Shown: piece after piece, positions 6,776-11,169 of the stretch
Layout: each line of letters starts with the position of its first letter
Numbering within the stretch: the first letter of the stretch is position 1
Assembly: GCA_945952355.1 (NCBI GenBank)
Contig: CAMFIW010000044.1
Location: 1-11,169, forward strand
Direction of reading: 5' to 3'
From: an uncultured Phenylobacterium sp.
Lineage (GTDB): Bacteria > Pseudomonadota > Alphaproteobacteria > Caulobacterales > Caulobacteraceae
DNA length: 11,169 nt
Position numbers and translations under genes: made by a program
Notes under the pieces: generated by a model
What the model was told of the DNA's origin: nothing
Seen by the model: only the letters and a program-made list of their open reading frames with translations
Database searches by the model: none

Positions 6776-7714
6776 CTAAGCCGCCTCCGCCGCCCCGCGG
6801 CGGTCGGCGTCGAAGCTCTGGGCCTCGATGAACACCTGGCCGATCTCGGGATAAGCCGCGCGCAGCCTCTGCTCGATCCGCGTGACGATCCGCTCGACCT
6901 CGCCGGCCGGCAGGCTGTCGTCGAAATCGAGGCTCAGCGCCACCAGCACCTCGTTCGGCCCGAAGTGCATGGTCCGCGCCTGGTTTAGGCCGATGACGCC
7001 CGGCTCGGCGCGGGCGATCCGGTTGATTCCCACCCGCGTCTCGTGCGTCGCCGCCTCGCCGGTCAGCAGGCTCTGGCTTTCGGCGGCCAGAAAGAAGGCC
7101 GTCACCGCCAGGATCGCGCCGATCACCAGGGAGGCGATGCCGTCGATCACCGGCAAGTCCAGCGCCTCGCTGAGGAACACGCCCAGCAGCGCCACGATCA
7201 GTCCGGTCAGGGCCGCCGTGTCCTCGAACAGCACGGTGAATACGGTCGGGTCCTTGCTGGAACGGATCTCGGCGATGATCGAACGCCGGCCCCGCTGCTG
7301 GTTGAACGCGCGCAGGGCGACGATCCAGACCCCGCCTTCGAACAGGATGCCCAGGCTAAGCACCAGGTAGTTGATCCAGGCGTGCTCGACCGAGACGGGG
7401 TGGCGCACCTTCTCGATCCCGTGCAGCACCGCGACGACGGCGCCGACTCCGAAGATCAGCACGGCCACAACGAAGGTGTAGAAATAGAGCTGCAGGCCGT
7501 AGCCGAAGGGATGGCGCGCGTCGGCGGGCTTGGCCGATCTGCGGAGGCCGAACAGCAGAAGCAGCTGATTTCCGGTGTCGACCACCGAATGGATGGCTTC
7601 GCTGAGCATGGCCGCGCTACCTGTGATGGCGGCGGCGGCGAACTTGGTGATGGCGATAGCGGAATTGCCCGCGAGCGCGGCGTAGATGACGGTCTTCGAT
7701 GTGTGGGAGGCCAT
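6776..7714 (-). CDS. Cation diffusion facilitator (CDF) family divalent-metal transporter
   Basis: A 312-residue inner-membrane protein of the CDF/cation efflux family, which exchanges Zn2+, Mn2+, Fe2+ or Co2+ for protons. About six hydrophobic segments occupy residues 8-215, followed by a cytoplasmic ferredoxin-like domain (about 220-300). The first metal site is HxxxD in segment 2 (His42, Asp46 in SEAIHSVVDTGNQ). HPFGYG (68-73) is the typical loop before segment 3. Segment 5 carries FEDTAAL (Glu164, Asp165) in place of the HxxxD or DxxxD found in YiiP-like proteins; this variant occurs in the ZNT9-like branch as I remember it, so the metal cannot be assigned. The start at 7714 has SD GGAG five bases upstream; starts at 7729 and 7777 are possible but less well supported. 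It lies 53 bp after the PhyH-type gene, possibly in one transcript with it. Confidence 0.92.
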   Translation of the reverse strand: MASHTSKTVIYAALAGNSAIAITKFAAAAITGSAAMLSEAIHSVVDTGNQLLLLFGLRRSAKPADARHPFGYGLQLYFYTFVVAVLIFGVGAVVAVLHGIEKVRHPVSVEHAWINYLVLSLGILFEGGVWIVALRAFNQQRGRRSIIAEIRSSKDPTVFTVLFEDTAALTGLIVALLGVFLSEALDLPVIDGIASLVIGAILAVTAFFLAAESQSLLTGEAATHETRVGINRIARAEPGVIGLNQARTMHFGPNEVLVALSLDFDDSLPAGEVERIVTRIEQRLRAAYPEIGQVFIEAQSFDADRRGAAEAA

Positions 7715-7767
7715 GGAAGCTCCGATCATAGCGCATCGCCGGCCTGCCTCGCAATGAGGCCGGGACC

Positions 7768-8559
7768 TCAACGCCATCCATAGGCCGCGGCCACCTCCGC
7801 CATCAGATCCGCGCGCAGGAAGCGATGGGTGACCATCAGGCGGGGTCGGTCCGCCGCGTTCGGGGCGGCCGAGTGCAGGACCCGCAGGTCCATGACCCAG
7901 ACGTCTCCGGGCTGGCCCGTCAATTCCATCACCCTCAGCGCAACCTCGCCGACTGACCCGGTCGGCGACTCCGTACCGCCGGCCGATTCATAGAGAGGCC
8001 GGAAAAAGGCCACCCGCCTCAGGTCGCGGTTGACCTCCTTGGGGATGCGGCGCTTGCCGTCGTTGAGCAGGCGGTGCGAACCGGCCACCACCACTGTCCC
8101 GCCTCCGCCCGCCTCGACAGGCTCCAGGAAGGTGAAGATCTGCACGCCGAGCCGCTCGCCGCCGGCCAGCCTCGGGCTGTCGGTGTGCCAGCCGGCCGGA
8201 AGGGTCCAGGTGAGCGCATCGGGCAGGGAAAACAGGATCTGAGGACGCTTGTAGACCAAGCGGTCGAAGTCGCGGCCTTCCAGCAAGTCGTCCACCAGCG
8301 CCCGGATCTGCGGCTGCTCGATCAGCGCCTCGACCGCCGCGTGCCGATGGCCGATCTCGCGCGCGACCTTCACGCGCCGGCCATCCTGCGGCAGCGTCCA
8401 GCGCACGCCATCCCATAGTCCGAGCTTGCACAGCTGGCTCAGCACGGCCTCGCGCGCGGAGCTGATGGCGTCGGGCCCCAACAAGCCGTCGAGGCGTAGG
8501 ACGCCCTCGCGTGAGAACGTTTCGCTCTGTTCGAGTGTGAGGAAGGGAACCTTCGGCAT
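7768..8559 (-). CDS. Phytanoyl-CoA dioxygenase (PhyH) family protein
   Basis: A 263-residue Fe(II)/2-oxoglutarate-dependent dioxygenase-like protein with a double-stranded beta-helix. The iron triad is visible as His125 and Asp127 in WHTDSP and His229 in VLHSAAPN. An arginine ten or so residues later (Arg238 or Arg240 in DRPRLMVTHRF) fits the 2-oxoglutarate carboxylate ligand. QPGDVWVMDLRVLH is typical of the PhyH family. Bacterial members hydroxylate very diverse small molecules, so the substrate cannot be guessed. The ATG at 8557-8559 has SD TGGAGA five to ten bases upstream; the frame extends to 8652 without support. It is the first gene of the minus-strand run leading to the CDF transporter. 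Its upstream region is the long non-coding gap, which probably contains its promoter. Confidence 0.9.
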   Translation of the reverse strand: MPKVPFLTLEQSETFSREGVLRLDGLLGPDAISSAREAVLSQLCKLGLWDGVRWTLPQDGRRVKVAREIGHRHAAVEALIEQPQIRALVDDLLEGRDFDRLVYKRPQILFSLPDALTWTLPAGWHTDSPRLAGGERLGVQIFTFLEPVEAGGGGTVVVAGSHRLLNDGKRRIPKEVNRDLRRVAFFRPLYESAGGTESPTGSVGEVALRVMELTGQPGDVWVMDLRVLHSAAPNAADRPRLMVTHRFLRADLMAEVAAAYGWR

Positions 8560-8929
8560 GGCCGTCTCCAGATGACGACCCCGCGGCGGAAGGCTCGCCC
8601 CGCCGCCGGCGGGACGTCCAATCCACCGCGGTACTGGTTTCCCGCGGCCCACCGCGAGGCGCGGTGAACGATAGGGCCAGCATGCCCGCCGGCCTTCGGG
8701 CCGTCAACGGCGACGGGCCGCGCAAACATCGAGGCGGCGCCGAAAGATCGTCCGGATGCGGACATTTCGCCACCCGATGAATTCGAGCTCGCGATGAGCC
8801 CCGACGTCTTCATGAGGTCTTCCGTACTCTGACGAATACCCAAGGTATCGCACCACCCTCCAGATGAAGGTGGTTGGACTCTTCATCGACGACATGGCAA
8901 GTTGCCGGGACTCCACAAGACGACATCCT
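8560..8929. other. Non-coding gap between divergent genes, with GC-rich hairpins
   Basis: About 370 bases without a convincing gene, the longest gap in the window. It should hold the promoters of the PhyH-type gene (minus) and of the small hypothetical gene (plus). Visible structure: CCCGCC-GCC-GGCGGG at 8599-8613, a CGGCC-TTCG-GGCCG stem-loop at 8690-8703, and the word CGGGCCG repeated at 8697 and 8714. From about 8800 the base composition becomes less GC-rich, as expected for a promoter zone, but I cannot point to clear -35/-10 boxes. Open frames here are either shadows or too irregular in codon use to call. Confidence 0.5.
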
Positions 8930-9217
8930 ATGATCGCTCCGAAAGACCGGCCTGCGGTGCTGCAGTACGTGTCAGCCTTTGCACGGCACGCCGTGCTCGA
9001 CATGCGTTTCCAGATCGAGGCGCCGGGCCGGGTGATCTCCATCCGCGCCTGGGGAGAAACCGCCGGGGGCTTCGACGCCGACGGCGTGGTGGTGAACCTG
9101 CCCTGGGCTTGGCTCGATGAAGACCTGGAACTGGCCACGGGCCAGCTCGAGCAGGTCGTGACACGGCTCGGCGACCACGTCCCGCCCCACGAGATTCTCC
9201 AGCGACTGCAGGCCTGA
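8930..9217 (+). CDS. Hypothetical protein, 95 residues, unknown function
   Basis: I do not recognise this protein. From the ATG at 8930 it reads MIAPKDRPAVLQYVSAFARH and continues with a beta-rich middle (MRFQIEAPGRVISIRAWGE, about residues 25-43), an acidic segment WAWLDEDLELATGQLEQV and a helical end PPHEILQRLQA. Codon positions from about 9000 to the stop are strongly GC-biased at the third base, as in proven genes here, so the 3' two-thirds is very probably translated. The start is uncertain: in-frame ATGs lie at 8864, 8894 and 8930, none with a good SD. I chose 8930 because upstream codons (such as agt tgc, aga cga cat cct) look non-coding. No signal peptide or membrane segment is seen. 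It is alone on the plus strand and convergent with the GNAT gene. Confidence 0.6.
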   Translation: MIAPKDRPAVLQYVSAFARHAVLDMRFQIEAPGRVISIRAWGETAGGFDADGVVVNLPWAWLDEDLELATGQLEQVVTRLGDHVPPHEILQRLQA

Positions 9218-9258
9218 GCCGGTCGCTCGCCGCGCGGCGCCGCAGATCCCTATATCAG

Positions 9259-9277
9259 GGCCGGGTTTGTCCCGGCC
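9259..9277. terminator. GC-rich hairpin between convergent genes
   Basis: GGCCGGG (9259-9265), loop TTTGT, CCCGGCC (9271-9277): a perfect 7-bp stem with a 5-base loop. It lies 42 bp past the stop of the plus-strand hypothetical gene and 118 bp past the GNAT stop, so it could serve both strands. No T-run follows on either strand, so it is either a weak/U-less terminator or a copy of the short CCGGG...CCCGG palindromes often scattered between alphaproteobacterial genes. Confidence 0.5.
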
Positions 9278-9294
9278 GCCCGCCGGTCTCCGCG

Positions 9295-9393
9295 TCAGGC
9301 GGCGCGCCTTGGCTTCAGACGTCCCTCGATCGCCGGCGCCAGATCGGCGATGAGATCGCGGAAGCTGCGGATCGTTCGCGTCGGGCCACCGAC
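9295..9393 (-). pseudogene. Coding-like stretch in frame after the GNAT stop (gene remnant or C-terminal extension)
   Basis: Directly after the GNAT stop (TAG, 9394-9396) the same frame stays open for 32 codons and ends in TGA at 9295-9297. It starts VGGPTRTIRSFRDLIADLAP and ends with a basic RLKPRRAA tail. Third positions are mostly G or C, as in real genes of this window. It has no ATG, GTG or TTG start of its own at the 5' end. It may be the tail of a decayed neighbour, a C-terminal extension lost to a stop, or chance. I do not recognise the segment. Confidence 0.3.
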
Positions 9394-9909
9394 CTAGCCG
9401 GCCGCTCCGATCCGCCTGAAATAGATCCGCGTGCCCGTAAGCCCGCCGTGCGGCTTCAGGGCATAGTCGGGTATCTCGCCGACGAACTGATAGCCCAGGC
9501 CTTCGTAAAGTCCCGCCGCGCCGTCCTCGCTGGCGGTGTCGAGCACCAGCAGCGTCCGCCCTCGCGCGGCGGCTTCCGCCTCGGCGCGGCGCATCAGGGC
9601 CGCAGCGATTCCGCGACCGCGATGGGAAGGCCGCACCATCAGCTTGGCGATTTCGCCCCGGTGCGGCTGGTTCGGCGGACAGTCCAGCAGCACCGTGACC
9701 GTGCCGGCCAGCGCTGCGCCGTCCCAAGCGCCCAGCACGACGCGCCCGCCACGCGCGGCCGCCGCCAGCGAGCCGGACCAGAAAGCCTCGGCGTCCGGTC
9801 GCGACAGCGGATGCATGAAGCTCACCGATCCCCCGCCGGCCACGGTCTCGATCAGAATGTCGCTGAGCTGTTCCTCGGCCGCCTCGTCCAGGACCTCGAT
9901 CGCAATCAT
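9394..9909 (-). CDS. GNAT family N-acetyltransferase
   Basis: A 171-residue Gcn5-related acetyltransferase that would move an acetyl group from acetyl-CoA to an amine on an unknown acceptor. Motif A is clear: the strand HRGEIAKLMVRP followed by the CoA pyrophosphate loop RGRGIA (residues 97-102) and helix ALMRRAEAEA. Motif B is in GLYEGLGYQFVGEIPDYAL (133-151), where the YEGLGY pattern is typical. The length is that of a single-domain GNAT. The ATG at 9907-9909 has SD GAGGTG five bases upstream, and that SD overlaps the TGA of the XRE-cupin gene, so the two genes are almost certainly co-transcribed and translationally coupled. The pairing suggests the regulator responds to a compound the acetyltransferase modifies, such as an amine, amino acid or toxic metabolite. 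A coding-like stretch continues in frame beyond the stop. Confidence 0.9.
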   Translation of the reverse strand: MIAIEVLDEAAEEQLSDILIETVAGGGSVSFMHPLSRPDAEAFWSGSLAAAARGGRVVLGAWDGAALAGTVTVLLDCPPNQPHRGEIAKLMVRPSHRGRGIAAALMRRAEAEAAARGRTLLVLDTASEDGAAGLYEGLGYQFVGEIPDYALKPHGGLTGTRIYFRRIGAAG

Positions 9910-9918
9910 GACGTCACC

Positions 9919-10485
9919 TCACCCCCGCGCAAGCGCGACGACATAGGCCGCCGGCGCCTGGCTCTCGTTGGCCAGCACCACCTCGCCGGGCGGCCCGAAC
10001 CCGAGGGCGTCACCGGCGCGCAGCACGTGATGTTCGCCGCCTTCCTCGATGCTGAGTTCGCCCGCGCTCACCCAGACCACCTGGCGGATGTGCGCGTAGG
10101 ACGAGGCCGGCATGGTCACCCGCCGCCCCGGAGGCATCTCCACGCTGACCAGTTCCACCGGGTGATCGGGCCGCGCGAAGACCTGGCGGCGCAGGTAGCC
10201 GGTCTGGGGGTCTCGCCATTGCGGCTGGTCCGCCGACCGCGACAGCCGCCCCCGCTCTCCCTCGGCCCGTAGCAGAAGCCCGGCCAGGGTCAGGTCGAAG
10301 GCCCCGGCCAACCGCACCAGGATCACCGCCGTCGGGCTCACCTCCTGGCGCTCGATCTTGCTGATCATGGCCTTGGACACGCTCGACCGCGCCGCCAGGT
10401 CGGCCAGCGACCAGCCCCGCGCGTCCCGCTCCGTTCGCACCTGTCGCGCGATCCTGGCCGACGGTTCATCCACCATTTCGGTCAT
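9919..10485 (-). CDS. XRE-type helix-turn-helix regulator with C-terminal cupin domain
   Basis: A 188-residue cytoplasmic transcription regulator. Residues 10-65 form an XRE/Cro-like helix-turn-helix (core WSLADLAARSSVSKAMISKI, with following helices VSPTAVILVRLAGAF). Residues about 105-185 form a small cupin beta-barrel (VELVSVEMPPGRR, AGELSIEEGGEHHVLRAGDAL, GFGPPGE) that normally binds a small-molecule ligand. The layout is that of PuuR- or SutR-like regulators, though this cupin has few of the histidines of metal-binding cupins. The frame runs far upstream to 10905, but that part is antisense-free shadow over the hpt gene. The ATG at 10483-10485 is the first residue matching the family. 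It has no SD and directly abuts an AT-rich inverted repeat containing a -10-like TAATAT, so the mRNA may be nearly leaderless and self-regulated. The GNAT gene follows after 9 bp. Confidence 0.92.
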   Translation of the reverse strand: MTEMVDEPSARIARQVRTERDARGWSLADLAARSSVSKAMISKIERQEVSPTAVILVRLAGAFDLTLAGLLLRAEGERGRLSRSADQPQWRDPQTGYLRRQVFARPDHPVELVSVEMPPGRRVTMPASSYAHIRQVVWVSAGELSIEEGGEHHVLRAGDALGFGPPGEVVLANESQAPAAYVVALARG

Positions 10486-10507
10486 ATCGTCTTTTATATT
10501 AGACGAT
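10486..10507 (-). promoter_or_regulatory. AT-rich inverted repeat at the start codon of the XRE-cupin gene: candidate operator and core promoter
   Basis: Seen on the minus strand as ATCGTCT - 8-base AT spacer - AGACGAT, a perfect 7-bp inverted repeat immediately before the ATG. The spacer with flank gives TAATAT (10501-10496), a good -10 hexamer, ten bases before the ATG. TTGCGC at 10520-10515, 13 bases further upstream, could be the -35, a spacing known from Caulobacter housekeeping promoters. A regulator bound here would cover the promoter. This is the most AT-rich patch in a GC-rich window. Confidence 0.6.
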
Positions 10508-10509
10508 GA

Positions 10510-10528
10510 GCCTCGCGCAAGCCGAGGC
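10510..10528 (-). terminator. Hairpin between the phosphoribosyltransferase and XRE-cupin genes
   Basis: GCCTCG (10510-10515) and CGAGGC (10523-10528) form a perfect 6-bp stem with a 7-base loop, 47 bp past the phosphoribosyltransferase stop. On the minus strand it is followed by TCATCGTCTAATATAAAAG, AT-rich but without a T-run. It may end the upstream transcript or be a second operator half, since it holds the possible -35 box. Confidence 0.35.
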
Positions 10529-10574
10529 GCGACACACTCGGCGATCCACAAGTCCTGTCTCGCTGCGTCGGCCG

Positions 10575-11117
10575 CTAGTCGAGGGCGCCGATATAGGGCA
10601 GGCCCCTCAGGGTTCCTGCGGCGTCCATGCCATAGCCCACCAGGAAGCGGGCCGGGGCCTCCCAGGCCGTGAAGTCGGGCTCGATGGCCCGTGGCGTCGG
10701 CCAGGGCTTCGAGGCGAAAACCGCGGTCAGCACCTCGCTGGCGCCGGCGTCGCGGACCAGCCGTTGAGCTTCCGACAGCGACAGGCCGGTATCGATCACG
10801 TCGTCGACCACCAGGGCGCGGCGTCCCGCCAGCGGGCGTTGCAGGTCTGCCCGCACCTCGCAGCGGCCGAGGCTCGCCCGCTCGTCGCCATAGCTGGCCA
10901 GCCACAGCCCGTCGAACCGCACGTTGCGTCCCACCCGCGCCAGAGCCCGGGTCAAGTCGGCGCAGAACCAGATCCCGCCGGTCAGCAGGCAGATCGCCAC
11001 CGTCTCGTCGTCGATGCGCGGCGCGATCTTCTCGGCGAGCGCCTGCACGCGGGCGGCGATCTCCTGCTCGGTCAGGAGCACCACGGGCGCGTGGGTCGGC
11101 GGGGCTTTCTCAGCCAT
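10575..11117 (-). CDS. hpt: Hypoxanthine-type purine phosphoribosyltransferase
   Basis: A 180-residue type I phosphoribosyltransferase that would salvage hypoxanthine (and perhaps guanine) with PRPP to the nucleotide. The PRPP loop is ALVVDDVIDTGLSL (residues 101-114). FLVGYGMD followed by LRGLPYIG near the C terminus is the signature of HPRT as opposed to APRT or xanthine enzymes. DGLWLASYGDE corresponds to the SSYG loop of HPRT. The loop usually LKGS or LRGS reads LTGG (45-48), and VVDDVID replaces VEDIID, so it is a somewhat divergent branch and the purine preference is uncertain. The length matches bacterial Hpt. The ATG at 11115-11117 has a short SD (GGAG, four bases upstream) and overlaps the end of the upstream gene, pointing to co-transcription. 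Gene symbol given by family; paralogues are possible. Confidence 0.85.
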   Translation of the reverse strand: MAEKAPPTHAPVVLLTEQEIAARVQALAEKIAPRIDDETVAICLLTGGIWFCADLTRALARVGRNVRFDGLWLASYGDERASLGRCEVRADLQRPLAGRRALVVDDVIDTGLSLSEAQRLVRDAGASEVLTAVFASKPWPTPRAIEPDFTAWEAPARFLVGYGMDAAGTLRGLPYIGALD

Positions 11118-11169
11118 GGGGCTCCAGGGCGTAGGGGGAGGAGGAGGGCAGCGGCTTGGCCTCCACGGG
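11110..11169 (-). CDS. C-terminal end of a gene entering from the right edge
   Basis: The frame from the window edge reads 19 residues, PVEAKPLPSSSPYALEPHG, then TGA at 11110-11112. The stop overlaps the start of the phosphoribosyltransferase gene by 8 bases (ATGGCTGA), an arrangement typical of operon partners. Codon use is GC-rich at third positions. Too little is visible to identify the protein. A metabolic partner in purine salvage is possible, but nothing in the fragment shows it. Confidence 0.5.
   Translation of the reverse strand, partial: PVEAKPLPSSSPYALEPHG

Noticed and set aside
8439..8843. Minus-strand open frame of 134 codons across the phyH start and upstream gap
   Set aside because: Serine/alanine/arginine-rich without domain signs, irregular third-position bias, and half of it overlaps the well-supported PhyH gene in another frame.
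10486..10905. Upstream extension of the XRE-cupin frame to 328 residues
   Set aside because: The added residues are a low-complexity shadow of the phosphoribosyltransferase gene, and the HTH domain begins normally after 10485.

Overview
The window is GC-rich DNA with tightly packed genes and strong GC bias at third codon positions. The order tlpA (divergent) / argH - small lipoprotein - lysA, a csp gene nearby, and several starts without a clear Shine-Dalgarno (SD) sequence suggest an alphaproteobacterium, most likely from the Caulobacterales (Caulobacter/Phenylobacterium type). That placement is inferred from gene content and style, not from a search. I see no tRNA, rRNA, CRISPR array, transposase or phage gene.

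Left part (1-4113). A minus-strand gene runs off the left edge; only its first 41 codons are present. Next come cspA (cold-shock protein) and a membrane-anchored TlpA-like thiol-disulfide oxidoreductase, both on the minus strand. The tlpA start codon abuts the first possible argH start, so the two divergent genes may share no spacer at all. On the plus strand, argH (last step of arginine synthesis), a small LptM-like outer-membrane lipoprotein and lysA (last step of lysine synthesis) form an operon joined by two ATGA overlaps.

Middle part (4118-8559). Four minus-strand genes follow one another: a PhyH-type 2-oxoglutarate dioxygenase, a cation diffusion facilitator, a short-chain dehydrogenase-like protein that seems to lack the YxxxK catalytic pair, and a 585-residue M14 zinc carboxypeptidase. 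The last ends only 4 bp from the convergent lysA stop. The spacings (53, 98 and 76 bp) allow partial co-transcription but do not prove a shared pathway.

Right part (8560-11169). A gap of about 370 bp with GC-rich hairpins separates phyH from a plus-strand gene for a 95-residue protein of unknown function. A strong hairpin and an in-frame leftover coding-like stretch lie before a GNAT acetyltransferase. The GNAT gene is translationally coupled to an upstream XRE-cupin regulator, whose start codon sits directly against an AT-rich inverted repeat that looks like its own promoter/operator. A hypoxanthine-type phosphoribosyltransferase follows, and its start overlaps the last codons of a gene that enters from the right edge.

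Overall this is mostly housekeeping chromosome with a modest accessory half. I found no convincing new multi-gene system. The best leads are the XRE-cupin/GNAT pair with its operator, the SDR without its catalytic pair, the post-stop coding-like stretch after the GNAT gene, and the extreme compaction at gene junctions.
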